Shown here in pieces: positions 7,608 through 15,263 of a stretch of 47,518 nucleotides of DNA (positions are counted from its first letter, which is position 1; each line of letters opens with the position of its first letter). The notes beneath the pieces were generated by a model that worked only from the letters and a program-made list of their open reading frames with translations, had not been told where the DNA came from and did no database searches. A program made the position numbers and the translations under genes. The stretch lies in NCBI RefSeq assembly GCF_000508185.1, contig NZ_AYOY01000147.1:1-47518 (forward strand), in the 5' to 3' direction. The stretch comes from Sphingobium sp. C100 (GTDB taxonomy: Bacteria > Pseudomonadota > Alphaproteobacteria > Sphingomonadales > Sphingomonadaceae).

Positions 7608-8347
7608 TGTCCCGACTGCGTACACTTCCCGATCCCGATCTCATGCCGGCGCTCGATCGCGCGATGGTCCGGCATGATCTGGCGGCGGGCCTTGGTCCTC
7701 TCAATCCACCTCCGCGTATCCTGCTGCTCTATGGTTCGCTGCGCGCGCGTTCGTTCAGCCGGCTTGCGGTGGAGGAGGCGGCCCGCCTGCTCATCCTGTT
7801 CGGCGCCGAGGTGCGCATATTCGATCCGAGCGATCTGCCCTTGCCCGATCAGGTCGAGGGTGACGATCATCCGGCGGTCCATGAGCTGCGCGAGCATGCG
7901 CTGTGGTCGGAAGCGATGGTGTGGTGCAGCCCCGAACGGCATGGCCAGATCACCGGCATCATGAAGGCGCAGATCGACCATCTGCCGCTGGAGTTCGGCG
8001 GCAAGCGCCCGACCCAGGGGCGGACCCTCGCGGTGATGCAGGTGTCCGGCGGCTCGCAGTCGTTCAACGCGGTCAACACATTGCGGCTGCTCGGCCGCTG
8101 GATGCGGATGATCACCATCCCCAACCAGTCGAGTGTCGCCATGGCCTTCAAGGAATTCGGCGAGGACGGCCGGATGCGGGCATCCAGCTATTATGACCGG
8201 ATCGTCGACGTGATGGAGGAGCTCGTTCGCTTCACGATCCTCACGCGCGGCCATGCCGATCAGCTCGTCGATCGCTATTCCGAGCGCAAAGCAGCGATAC
8301 TCAGGCGCGATGCGGACAAGGATCTCGCGACGCAAGCCGTCGGCTGA
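7607..8347 (+). CDS. arsH: ArsH NADPH-dependent FMN reductase / organoarsenical oxidase
   Basis: This is a 246-aa flavodoxin-fold protein. [10 protein letters not shown] (about residues 43-52) is the phosphate-binding loop for [24 protein letters not shown] and [13 protein letters not shown] are characteristic of ArsH. The family oxidises trivalent methylated and aromatic arsenicals to less toxic pentavalent forms. The start ATG shares its A with the arsN2 stop. It is the last gene of the operon; no terminator is evident in the 170 bp that follow. Confidence 0.94.
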   Translation: MSRLRTLPDPDLMPALDRAMVRHDLAAGLGPLNPPPRILLLYGSLRARSFSRLAVEEAARLLILFGAEVRIFDPSDLPLPDQVEGDDHPAVHELREHALWSEAMVWCSPERHGQITGIMKAQIDHLPLEFGGKRPTQGRTLAVMQVSGGSQSFNAVNTLRLLGRWMRMITIPNQSSVAMAFKEFGEDGRMRASSYYDRIVDVMEELVRFTILTRGHADQLVDRYSERKAAILRRDADKDLATQAVG

Positions 8348-8521
8348 CCCGAAGCACGCCCTTACGGAACTGTCGTATTGAGCTGGCTCTGTTGGGTCGC
8401 GACGCTCTCGATCACGGCATCGAAGGTAGGCGCGGCGCAAATCAGGATGTCAGAAATATGTCGGTAGATTTCGGACACCCGAGGAGCGGCGGGATTTCGC
8501 TATTCGCCCTTCCGCATCACC

Positions 8522-8950
8522 TCAGCGACAGTGGCCTGCCGCATAGCGGTTCCAGCGCAGCACCATGCCGGTGGCAATCATGGCGCAACTGATATCGCCG
8601 ATGACAGGCGCTGTGCACCAAGCGCCGGTGCGACTGCCTTTCGCATTTCCGTTCGATCGGCACTGGAGCCTTGGTCCTGCAACCAGGATGTGGCCGGTTC
8701 CGGTTCGGCCTCTCGTGCCGCCGAGCAGCCGCACCAGCGTGTCGCGCGCAGCAATGCCGCTGGCGCGCGGGCAGGGGTGCCCCCTGCGGCACGAGCCATC
8801 GATCTCCCGCGCCGCGATTCCAGCGAGCCGGATCCGTGGTCCCTCGCGACACCAGATCGGGCCATCGCCGTCCCAGACCCTGACGGGCGTGCAGATGAAC
8901 GATTGGCCGCTGGGCACAACCGCCACAGCAAGCAGAAATATAGCGAGCAT
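8522..8950 (-). CDS. secreted or periplasmic SNase-like thermonuclease family protein
   Basis: This is a 142-aa protein. The first 17 residues (MLAIFLLAVAVVPSGQS) form a signal peptide. VRVWDGDGPI and PRIRLAGIAAREID correspond to the SNase OB-fold, where the D of DGD and the following R and E build the Ca2+/phosphate site. Four or more Cys residues suggest disulfides in the periplasm. Members cleave DNA or RNA. It lies 28 nt downstream of a small ORF behind an SOS box, so it is probably DNA-damage inducible. It runs opposite to the ars operon, with the 3' ends facing each other. Confidence 0.75.
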   Translation of the reverse strand: MLAIFLLAVAVVPSGQSFICTPVRVWDGDGPIWCREGPRIRLAGIAAREIDGSCRRGHPCPRASGIAARDTLVRLLGGTRGRTGTGHILVAGPRLQCRSNGNAKGSRTGAWCTAPVIGDISCAMIATGMVLRWNRYAAGHCR

Positions 8951-8978
8951 CAGCGCTCAATCCGGGAGGTGGCGTGCG

Positions 8979-9203
8979 TCATGCTTCAGGGAAGAGCGGC
9001 AATGTATCCGACCTCGCGGCGGGCTCGTCGGCGAGGATATCGTAGCAGCGCAAACGCACTGCCAGGTGTCGCGCCAACTCCGCCGTTGCACGCCGGCGTG
9101 CAACGGTATCGCCACACCCAATATCGGTGACAAGGGCCGGTTCGGCCGTGGCGAGGGACACCTCGAGGTGGAGGGCCAGACTGTCTTCATCGACTCGGAG
9201 CAT
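8979..9203 (-). CDS. small hypothetical protein behind an SOS box
   Basis: This is a 74-aa ORF starting at the ATG (9203-9201), 12 nt from a LexA-type box. The sequence MLRVDEDSLALHLEVSL followed by an Arg-rich helix (RRRATAELARHLAVRLR) looks protein-like, but I do not recognise the family. It precedes the SNase gene by 28 nt on the same strand. The frame extends upstream to 9395, but that would read through the operator region, so the internal ATG is preferred. Confidence 0.5.
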   Translation of the reverse strand: MLRVDEDSLALHLEVSLATAEPALVTDIGCGDTVARRRATAELARHLAVRLRCYDILADEPAARSDTLPLFPEA

Positions 9204-9215
9204 GGCCGCACAGTA

Positions 9216-9230
9216 GAACAAAGAGCGAAC
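9216..9230 (-). promoter_or_regulatory. candidate LexA (SOS) box, GTTC-N7-GTTC
   Basis: Read on the minus strand this is GTTCGCTCTTTGTTC, an exact match to the direct-repeat LexA operator of alphaproteobacteria. It lies 12 nt upstream of the 74-aa ORF and would control it and the SNase gene. Confidence 0.7.
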
Positions 9231-9409
9231 ATATATCAAGTGTCGAGATCCGGCGAGCCACCCGCATATGGCTTGAGTAACGCCGGGCATGGTAGCGTGC
9301 GAGATATCGCGACGATTGGGGATGATTTTGCCCACCAAATGCGTTGGGCATCTGACGTCGTTTCGGGAAAGCGACACTGCGATCCCACTTACCAAGGCAC
9401 GGACCGGTT

Positions 9410-9805
9410 TTGACCAACGACATATTCATATTGGTGGTGCAGGACGAGACGCTGATCGAAGAGATCGTCGTCTCGGGTCTGGAAGATGCCGGCTACACCG
9501 TCGTGGCAGCACACACCGCCGAGGAGGCCATCGCACAGTTGGAAAAAGGCGATCCTGTCATCCGGGGGATCGTCACCGATGTGAACCTTGCGCTTAAGAA
9601 ACTGACCGGTTGGGACGTCGCACGACGCGCTCGCGAGCTCACCGCGGATATCCCGATCATTTATATGTCGGGTGCGAGCGGCCATGAATGGACATCGCAC
9701 GGTGTCCCCAACAGTGTGCTGATCGCCAAGCCCTTCGCGATTGGCCAGATCGTCACCGCTGTTTCGCAGCTTCTTAATGCCGGCGGACCGGCTGTCGGCG
9801 AATAA
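9410..9805 (+). CDS. single-domain response regulator (receiver) protein
   Basis: This is a 131-aa CheY-like receiver domain with no output domain. The acidic pair is D12-E13, the phosphoacceptor is D57 (IVTDVNL), the Ser/Thr switch is S87 (YMSGAS) and the conserved Lys is K107 (AKPF). It starts at TTG 9410, since no ATG is available near the N-terminal strand. No sensor kinase is adjacent, so its partner is probably encoded elsewhere. Its 3' end overlaps the convergent RES toxin ORF by 145 bp. Confidence 0.85.
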   Translation: MTNDIFILVVQDETLIEEIVVSGLEDAGYTVVAAHTAEEAIAQLEKGDPVIRGIVTDVNLALKKLTGWDVARRARELTADIPIIYMSGASGHEWTSHGVPNSVLIAKPFAIGQIVTAVSQLLNAGGPAVGE

Positions 9806-10290
9806 GGCAATTGAAAAGGTCTAATCCCAATAGGCCGGTCAGGCGCGATCAGCTCGAAGCTGATTGCTTGCGCGTCAGGATGTGCTGGATTGATCAGGAT
9901 GTTGCGTTCCACCCGTGCCGGGATCGAAGGCACCAGCAAAAGCGCCGAGCGCCCTGCCGCGAACCACGCCTCGCCAAAGGTCTTGCAGATGTTTTCGCGC
10001 TTGCCGTCCCACCCGGGGAATTTCGCGGTCGGGAAGACTTCGTAGCTGACGCCGTTGGGGATCGTGATGCGGATATAATGCTGGTTGGGCGGCATCACCG
10101 TGTTCGCGTGGACGAGCTTTTCCAGCATCGCCGTCGAATAATGTTCTGACGTGTAGATGATCGGGCTGGCCGCGGTGTTCCACCGTCCCGGATAGAGCCG
10201 GGCGCCCTCGCTGTCATAGATCGGATGCGCGCCATCGGGATCGCCGATCCGATAACAGGTCAGCACGCGGTCGGTGATCTGGGCGCTCAC
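9661..10290 (-). CDS. RES-domain toxin (NAD+ phosphorylase family)
   Basis: This is a 209-aa ORF. Residues 10-160 form a RES domain: CYRIGDP, GRWNTAASPIIYTSEHYSTAMLEKL and FPGWDGK...GEAWFAAGRSALLLVPS contain the conserved Arg, Tyr and Glu region. Such toxins deplete NAD+. The usual terminal WD-x-R-L-F stretch is replaced by DRPIGIRPF. The last 48 residues lie antisense to the response-regulator gene, so the natural stop may have been lost. It starts with GTG at 10290, overlapping the antitoxin stop by 4 nt, which is the classic toxin-after-antitoxin order. Confidence 0.85.
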   Translation of the reverse strand: MSAQITDRVLTCYRIGDPDGAHPIYDSEGARLYPGRWNTAASPIIYTSEHYSTAMLEKLVHANTVMPPNQHYIRITIPNGVSYEVFPTAKFPGWDGKRENICKTFGEAWFAAGRSALLLVPSIPARVERNILINPAHPDAQAISFELIAPDRPIGIRPFQLPYSPTAGPPALRSCETAVTIWPIAKGLAISTLLGTPCDVHSWPLAPDI

Positions 10291-10721
10291 GCCCCGCCGC
10301 CATACGCCGCCCGTCCCAGCAGGTTGATGACGACATCGGCTCCCGGACCCGTCGCCAGCGCCACGTCGAGCGGCGGCTTGTTGTCGAGCATGGGATGCGC
10401 GCGGCCGAGAAAGTCGCGGACCTTGGCGGGATCCTTATAGATATCGAGCGCGAAGCTGAACACCTTGGCGATCCGCGCGAGCTTGTCGCCTTCCTCGCTG
10501 GTCAGGCGCTTGGACGCCGATTTCTTGCGGCGATCAAGCGTCGCCTTGGAAATCAGGCGGAACTTGAAGCGGCTGTCGCCCGGCGCGACGGTGTCGGCGA
10601 GATGGTCGAGTGCGCCGACCGGCAGGCCTTCGAGAATCGAATAGCTCAGCCCCAGGCGCGTGTCGCCCTTGCGGGGCGCAACCCCAAGCAGGGTCTCGAT
10701 CGTCACGGGCTGGTTCGCCAT
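10287..10721 (-). CDS. MbcA/ParS/Xre-type antitoxin (DUF2384)
   Basis: This is a 144-aa protein. An N-terminal helical DNA-binding part is followed by the DUF2384 toxin-binding domain, where RLISKATLDRRKK, LTSEEGDKLARIAKV and the C-terminal FLGRAHPMLDNKPPLDVA are typical. It neutralises the RES toxin encoded directly downstream and normally represses the operon. The ATG at 10721 is preferred over a GTG at 10739 because AGGAG lies 8 nt upstream of it. Confidence 0.9.
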   Translation of the reverse strand: MANQPVTIETLLGVAPRKGDTRLGLSYSILEGLPVGALDHLADTVAPGDSRFKFRLISKATLDRRKKSASKRLTSEEGDKLARIAKVFSFALDIYKDPAKVRDFLGRAHPMLDNKPPLDVALATGPGADVVINLLGRAAYGGGA

Positions 10722-10731
10722 CTGCTGCTCC

Positions 10732-10761
10732 TGTCTCACCTGATGCAGATATATGTCTCAC
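10732..10761 (-). promoter_or_regulatory. candidate antitoxin operator (TGTCTCAC direct repeats)
   Basis: TGTCTCAC occurs at 10732-10739 and again at 10754-10761, spaced 22 bp (two helical turns) apart. It overlaps the AT-rich AGATATATGTCT (10747-10758), which could be the -10 region. Position just before the antitoxin start fits autoregulation. Confidence 0.4.
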
Positions 10762-11011
10762 ATGAGGCAAGCGCAAGCAACGGTGATATCCGTCCGGTGG
10801 GGCCATGACTTCTTCCGGCCGGCAGCTTCACCCCGCTCTTTGAGGCGCAATCCTTGGTCCGGCGCGCGGCCTAATGCGATCAACCCATAAAGGGTCCGGT
10901 CGCTTCGCTACGGCTTTTGGCCTGCGGCAAAAAGTGATCGCGGCCACCCACCAAACACTTCGGGCGCCAGTCGAGCGGGGATGAACCCGCCGGCTTTCAA
11001 GGAGCCTCGAC

Positions 11012-11176
11012 ATGTTCACCGACATCAAGATCGCCCGCCTGAATGCGCTCAGCCTCTCCAAAACCCTGATGATCGCAACGATGGTCATCGGGATCGGCAA
11101 CCAGTTCGCCGTCATTACCGCCGACGACATTGACGGCGACGTGGTCGTCATCAACGAATATGATCCGTTCAGCTGA
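11012..11176 (+). CDS. 54-aa conserved small protein
   Basis: The ATG at 11012 is preceded by AAGGAG with ideal 7-nt spacing. The protein begins MFTDIKIARLNALSLSK and has a central hydrophobic stretch (TLMIATMVIGIGNQFAVI), followed by a D-rich tail (DDIDGDVVVINEYD). The middle could insert in a membrane but is short. It has its own leader and an inverted repeat after the stop, so it is probably expressed independently. Function unknown. Confidence 0.6.
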   Translation: MFTDIKIARLNALSLSKTLMIATMVIGIGNQFAVITADDIDGDVVVINEYDPFS

Positions 11177-11184
11177 AACCTTCC

Positions 11185-11209
11185 GGCGGGGGCGTCCGCC
11201 CCCGCCCTT
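11185..11209 (+). terminator. stem-loop after the 54-aa gene, weak T tract
   Basis: GGCGGGGGCG and CGCCCCCGCC form a GC-only stem with a minimal loop, followed by CTTATTA. It starts 8 nt after the stop codon. Confidence 0.6.
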
Positions 11210-11225
11210 ATTATGCGAGCGCTGA

Positions 11226-11759
11226 TTGGACGATCTTACCGAGGAAGCGAATCCGCACTTCATTCATTCGACCCTGCGGGAACGCATTGTCGAGCATGTC
11301 TTTGTCGGTGAAGCGCTGCGCCGCCTGTGGCAACTGGGTGTGACCGACGTCGAGGTATTGCGCTCCGAATTCGACGCGGGCGGCTATGACCTGGTCATGG
11401 CCCAAGGTCGCGTAACCCGCCATATCCAGTTCAAGACCAAAGTCGTCGGCGGCAAGACCGACGAGGTCAAGGTCAGCCTCAAGCTGATGGATAAGCCGAG
11501 CGGATGCGTCGTCTGGATCGTGGTGACGCCGGATCTCCTCTTCGATCATTTTCTGTGGTTCGGCGCGGGGCCGGGCGAGCCTCTTCCCGACATCAGTGCT
11601 TTCGCCGTAGCCAGACATAGCAAGGGGACGGCGCAGGGCGAGAAGAATGCGCGGCCGGGCCATCGCAAGGTCCGGATAACCAGGTTTGAGCAGGTCTCAA
11701 CGTTGGACGCGATATTGCTTCGTCTGTTCGGTGATCTGGCTAACGCGAAGGGGGCTTAA
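11226..11759 (+). CDS. DUF4365-like / PD-(D/E)XK-fold hypothetical protein
   Basis: This is a 177-aa protein with a TTG start at 11226; no in-frame ATG precedes the conserved part. SEFDAGGYDLVM followed by RHIQFKTK gives an E/D...Q-x-K pattern (E29 and/or E48, D55, Q68, K70), the layout of PD-(D/E)XK nuclease-fold proteins with a Gln variant. A nuclease or DNA-binding role is an inference. It begins just 16 nt past the preceding terminator. Confidence 0.55.
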   Translation: MDDLTEEANPHFIHSTLRERIVEHVFVGEALRRLWQLGVTDVEVLRSEFDAGGYDLVMAQGRVTRHIQFKTKVVGGKTDEVKVSLKLMDKPSGCVVWIVVTPDLLFDHFLWFGAGPGEPLPDISAFAVARHSKGTAQGEKNARPGHRKVRITRFEQVSTLDAILLRLFGDLANAKGA

Positions 11760-11868
11760 GCGGGCAGGGCGGCTCCGGCTGCGCCGGACCGGGCTCTAGG
11801 CGGACCGCCCCGAGCCCCGTGCGGGGTCTCGGCCCATGCGGGTCACGATCCCTGCCGTGGGCAGGTCG

Positions 11869-12246
11869 TCAACGGCGCTGTGGACTCGGCAGGTCTGCGG
11901 CATTCGCGACAGGGGCTGGTCGCCCATGCGCTAGATGCGCGGGCGGGCACAGGCTCAGCCCGTCGCGCAACGCCGCATCATCGACCAGGATCCGCCACGG
12001 TCCACCATAGCGCCGGGCCGCGAGGTAGAAGGTCGCGCCATCGCACGCGACCATGCGGCATCGCTCCTGGCGATCGATCAACGACGCATTCCCGCCATAG
12101 CGGGCGACCAGCTCGTCGAGATCGCCGCGCATCAGGGCGCCGCAGCGACGGCACTGGGTACGAACCTGGATCTGCAGCTTTTGCATTCCGCCGACGCTCG
12201 ATGTCCAGCGTGGCCATAGGGCAATGATCCGGGCGGTGTCTGTCAT
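11869..12246 (-). CDS. conserved hypothetical protein with CxxC knuckle
   Basis: This is a 125-aa protein from the ATG at 12246. TQCRRCGALMRGDLDELVARYG contains a CRRC knuckle, and ERCRMVACDGATFYLAARRYGGPW adds two more Cys, so a zinc site is plausible. An alternative ATG at 12189 would shorten it to 106 aa. It is the only minus-strand gene among the plus-strand backbone genes here. Function unknown. Confidence 0.6.
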   Translation of the reverse strand: MTDTARIIALWPRWTSSVGGMQKLQIQVRTQCRRCGALMRGDLDELVARYGGNASLIDRQERCRMVACDGATFYLAARRYGGPWRILVDDAALRDGLSLCPPAHLAHGRPAPVANAADLPSPQRR

Positions 12247-12521
12247 GATCGCAAGGATAGCGAAGCCCTCGCTCGCGCGTCCAGCAGCACGTCTGAAAAG
12301 TCGGCCATGCCGTTCCTTATTACCTCTGACCGCCGCACCAACGGTCCCTTCCTGGCTTGGCGTCCTCGCCGCGGCACTTGCCAGCGCAAGCCCGGTGCCG
12401 GGCTTCTCCACATCCGTTGCGACCCTGTCGGGTGCGCGGGCGCGCTATGCCCCGGCGGTCCGGTCGCCTGTCGGAAGGCCCCGATCGGCGGGGTCTGACA
12501 CAGCTTGGAAAGTCGAACGTC

Positions 12522-13052
12522 ATGGCCGACCCCCAGAATGACAAAGTCCTATCCGCAGACCAGCGCATCGCGACCATCGCGCGGCTCAATGATGCCTTGC
12601 GCCAGTCCATGCATAACCCGGGCGTCAACCAGGTGGTCATGACCGCCGGGGTCGCCGACCTGATCGGCGATACCAGCCTGTTTCGCGGGTTCCAGCGCCG
12701 CGCCGAACTGCTGCGCACGGTGCGCGACTATGACGCCTTTGGTCCCGACGTCGATCCGCATGGGGAGCGTGATTTCGGTCGCTTTGAGTTCGCGGGCGAG
12801 GCGCTGTACTGGAAGATCGATTATTATGATCGCGCGCTGACATACGGATCGGCTGACCCGACAGATCCAGACGTCACCACCCGCGTGCTGACGCTGCTTC
12901 TCACCCACGAATATCGAGCTATCATGGCCCCGACCCTGTCGGGGCCACCTTTTTTACGGAAAGGATTCGCCGGTGCCGCCCGCGCGGATCGCTTTGCGTA
13001 CCCGGTTGCGCCCGGCGTCGGCCTGACCAGATTTCCCATCCCTGGCGAGTGA
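12522..13052 (+). CDS. DUF3768 protein, apparent stop-loss extension
   Basis: Residues 1-131 match the DUF3768 pattern: IARLNDALRQ, a TAGV segment, VRDYDAFGPDVDPHGERDFG, then WKIDYYDRALTYGS and VTTRVLTLLLTHEY, where the family usually ends. The next codon is CGA (12915-12917), one transition away from TGA. The frame then runs 45 codons further, through a perfect intrinsic terminator at 12925-12955, to a stop at 13050-13052. A transcript ending at that terminator would carry no stop codon. The start at 12522 is preceded by a long leader with several GC hairpins. The function of DUF3768 is not known. Confidence 0.75.
   Translation: MADPQNDKVLSADQRIATIARLNDALRQSMHNPGVNQVVMTAGVADLIGDTSLFRGFQRRAELLRTVRDYDAFGPDVDPHGERDFGRFEFAGEALYWKIDYYDRALTYGSADPTDPDVTTRVLTLLLTHEYRAIMAPTLSGPPFLRKGFAGAARADRFAYPVAPGVGLTRFPIPGE
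12925..12955 (+). terminator. perfect intrinsic terminator lying inside the DUF3768 reading frame
   Basis: The stem TGGCCCCGAC / GTCGGGGCCA (10 bp) with a 3-nt loop is followed by ACC-free CC then six T. Its position relative to the expected family C-terminus (7 nt beyond codon 132) matches the stop-to-terminator spacing seen after ssb and the DUF2493 gene. Confidence 0.88.
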
Positions 13053-13089
13053 CCCCGGCCACCCCCCCTGACCGGGGGGATAGCCGAAA

Positions 13090-13107
13090 AGTCTGCTTGA
13101 GCAGACT
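13090..13107. repeat. 18-bp palindrome AGTCTGCTTGAGCAGACT
   Basis: This perfect 8-bp-arm dyad lies upstream of the parAB operon. A near copy is at 15352-15369, downstream of parB. It is a candidate ParB-binding (centromere) site or a transfer-related hairpin. Confidence 0.6.
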
Positions 13108-13246
13108 GTCGGCGGTGCCGCCCAGACGTCCCGTCGGGCCTTGCTCCCCGGCACGAGAGGGGAGGCTGCGCGGCGAGAGCGTCCGCATCTTGCTGCGCGG
13201 TGAGGGGACAGATCGGTGTCCCTCGAACATCCCAAGGAGACTCGTC

Positions 13247-13426
13247 GTGGCCGACTATTTTTCCCGCCATCCCGACCATGCGTTCGTATTCGCGTTCGTC
13301 TGCTTCGCGATCACCGTTTACCTGTTTCGCTATGTCGGCCCGGGGATCGGCGGCGGTGGCGACTGGTCATCGCGCGACCATTATGAGCGCAATCTGCGCA
13401 ATGGTCCCGACGACTATGAATCGTGA
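13247..13426 (+). CDS. small single-TM protein heading the parAB operon
   Basis: This is a 59-aa protein with GTG start at 13247 and AAGGAG seven nt upstream. Residues 10-32 (HAFVFAFVCFAITVYLFRYVG) form one transmembrane helix, followed by a Gly-rich linker and a charged C-terminal tail. The 3' end overlaps parA by 11 nt. It could anchor or assist partitioning, but no function is known. A 9-bp hairpin precedes its ribosome-binding site. Confidence 0.6.
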   Translation: MADYFSRHPDHAFVFAFVCFAITVYLFRYVGPGIGGGGDWSSRDHYERNLRNGPDDYES

Positions 13427-14204
13427 CGGCGCTGTGCCCATAAAGACGATCGTCGTCAGCCTGCTCAAGGGCGGGGTCGGCAAGACCTTCCTCGCCACGC
13501 ACCTCGCCTGGTATCTGGCCGAGCAAGGCGGCAATCGCATCGCCTTTCTCGACCTCGATCCGCAGGGCAGTTCCACGCGGCGGCTCGCCAGCGAGCGGAC
13601 CGGGTGGTTCGCGGCTGACCTGTTCGATCCCGAGGCGCGGCTCGAGCTTACCGATGCGCCCGGCATCACGGTCTTCGCCGCCGATCCGCGGCTGCAGATG
13701 GTCAAGGCAGCGGGTGACGTGCGCGATTTTCTTGGCCGGTTTCCCGCGTTGGGTGCCCATTTTGACCATATTGTCATCGACACCGGCCCCAAATGGGATG
13801 AGCTGACCTTGAGCGCGATGGCGGTGGCCGACGCAGTGATCGCTCCGGTTCAGGTCGCCGAGGATTCGATCGAATGCGCCAAGATGCTGCTCACCGCGCT
13901 CAAAAAAGCCGAAGGCGCGCGCGGCGGGCGCAAGGTCGAATTTCTCGGGCTGCTGCCCTCGATGGTCAATCCGTTCGACCGCCGCGAAATGGACAATGCG
14001 GTCAAGCTCGCCCGCGCCGTCGGCGAGAAGCTGATGTTCCCTGCCTTCATCAAGGCGCGGCCGACCTACAAGCATTCGGCCGAACAGCATCATCCGGTGT
14101 GGAGCGAAACCGGCAGCGGCGCCAAAGCGGCCGCTGACGAAATCCGGCCGATCCTGGCGGAGATCGTGCGCCGGATGGACGTCCGCCATTTGAGTGCGGC
14201 GTGA
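13416..14204 (+). CDS. parA: ParA-family partitioning ATPase
   Basis: This is a 262-aa P-loop protein. The deviant Walker A is K18-GGVGKT, Walker A' is FLDLDPQGSS and Walker B is HIVIDTGPKWD. ParA ATPases of this size without an N-terminal HTH are type Ib-like; they move ParB-bound DNA along the nucleoid. The ATG at 13416 lies within the end of the small TM gene, and the stop overlaps parB. The C-terminal part (KARPTYKHSAEQHHPVW) is typical of plasmid and ICE ParA. Confidence 0.93.
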   Translation: MNRDGAVPIKTIVVSLLKGGVGKTFLATHLAWYLAEQGGNRIAFLDLDPQGSSTRRLASERTGWFAADLFDPEARLELTDAPGITVFAADPRLQMVKAAGDVRDFLGRFPALGAHFDHIVIDTGPKWDELTLSAMAVADAVIAPVQVAEDSIECAKMLLTALKKAEGARGGRKVEFLGLLPSMVNPFDRREMDNAVKLARAVGEKLMFPAFIKARPTYKHSAEQHHPVWSETGSGAKAAADEIRPILAEIVRRMDVRHLSAA

Positions 14205-15139
14205 TGGGCAAGTTCGATCAGCGCGCCGAAGAGTTCGGGCTGCTTGTCGGTCTCCACGATAGCGCGCGACGCGTCGAGGATCTGCCGCTCGACTGGATCA
14301 TGGCCGATCCCGAAAATCCGCGGCGCGTGTTCGACGAGACGGAGCTCAAGGATCTTGCTGCCTCGATCGCCGCGCGCGGCGTCCTGCAGCCTATCATCGT
14401 CGCCCCGAAAAATGGCGACGGCCTTCACGTCATCCGCGTCGGCGAGCGGCGCTTTCGGGCATCGCGCCTTGCCGGGCGCGAGACTATCCCGGCGATCGTG
14501 ATGGCGGTGGTGAACCGCGCCGACACGCTCGCCGATCAGATCGTGGAGAATGACCAGCGCGCGGGCCTGACCCCCCATGATCTGGCGACCGGGATCGAAC
14601 GCATGCTGGGTGCCGGCGTGACCCAGGCGGAGATCGCCCGCGCGCTCGGCCGCTCGAAGCAGTTCGTATCGCTCTACGCCGCCTGTGCCGACATGGCACC
14701 CTGGTTGCGAACGGCGATCGACCAGATGCCGATCCGTTTGCTCTACGACCTCCACCGGGCTGCCCGCACTCATGGCGACGCGGTGCGCGCCTATGTCGCG
14801 GGGCTTGGCGATGAGAGCGTCACCCTCGCCGAGGGCGGCCGATTCATCGCGGGGCTCAAGGCATCCGAGGCTCTGCCCGTCGCCGGTCGGCATGAAGTCG
14901 CCGCGCTACCGAACGGGCAGGGTGCCGAGCGGGCTGCGCCGAGCCGGCCGGTTCGTGCCGGTGCCGGTTTACGGTCGATGTTCGAAACGGAGGTGCCGCC
15001 GCAGCCTCGGCCGCTCGATGCGGTTCGGGTGACGGTGGGTGGGCGGACAGGACGTTTGATCCTGCCCGAGCGCGTTCGGGTGGCGTTCGACGACGGCCAG
15101 GAGGTCGAAGCGCCTGTTGCCGAGATCGCCATAGAGTAA
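14204..15139 (+). CDS. parB: ParB/RepB-family partition protein
   Basis: This is a 311-aa protein. Residues 30-100 form the ParB N-terminal CTP-binding domain (ENPRRVF, LAASIAARGVLQPIIV, VGERRFRAS). VTQAEIARALGRSKQFVSLYAA (about 145-166) is the helix-turn-helix. The C-terminal 100 residues are a variable dimerisation region ending with a beta-rich segment. The ATG at 14204 is used; a GTG directly before it (14201) overlaps the parA stop as GTGA and is an equally good start. A terminator follows at 15220-15263. Confidence 0.92.
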   Translation: MGKFDQRAEEFGLLVGLHDSARRVEDLPLDWIMADPENPRRVFDETELKDLAASIAARGVLQPIIVAPKNGDGLHVIRVGERRFRASRLAGRETIPAIVMAVVNRADTLADQIVENDQRAGLTPHDLATGIERMLGAGVTQAEIARALGRSKQFVSLYAACADMAPWLRTAIDQMPIRLLYDLHRAARTHGDAVRAYVAGLGDESVTLAEGGRFIAGLKASEALPVAGRHEVAALPNGQGAERAAPSRPVRAGAGLRSMFETEVPPQPRPLDAVRVTVGGRTGRLILPERVRVAFDDGQEVEAPVAEIAIE

Positions 15140-15219
15140 ACCATCGGCGGGGTAGGCCGGGGCGCACCCAATCACCCTTCACTCCGCGTCGAAACGATCG
15201 AGCTTTTCAGACAGTTTTG

Positions 15220-15263
15220 ACAGCCGTGCCCCTTTCTTCAGGGGCGCGGCTGTCTTCATTTTT
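15220..15263 (+). terminator. intrinsic terminator after parB
   Basis: ACAGCCGTGCCCC pairs with GGGGCGCGGCTGT (13 bp, one G-U), with an 8-nt loop, and is followed by CTTCATTTTT. Confidence 0.87.

Noticed and set aside
8376..8400. GGCTCTGTTG near the end of the ars operon, resembling an IS6-family terminal repeat
   Set aside because: Only ten bases match, and no transposase, second inverted repeat or target duplication was found.
7499..8440. Minus-strand 313-codon ORF
   Set aside because: It is a complement of arsH and arsN2 with no domain content.
12307..12498. 63-codon ORF in the leader of the DUF3768 gene
   Set aside because: It has a Cys-rich but low-complexity sequence and no convincing ribosome-binding site; more likely leader RNA.
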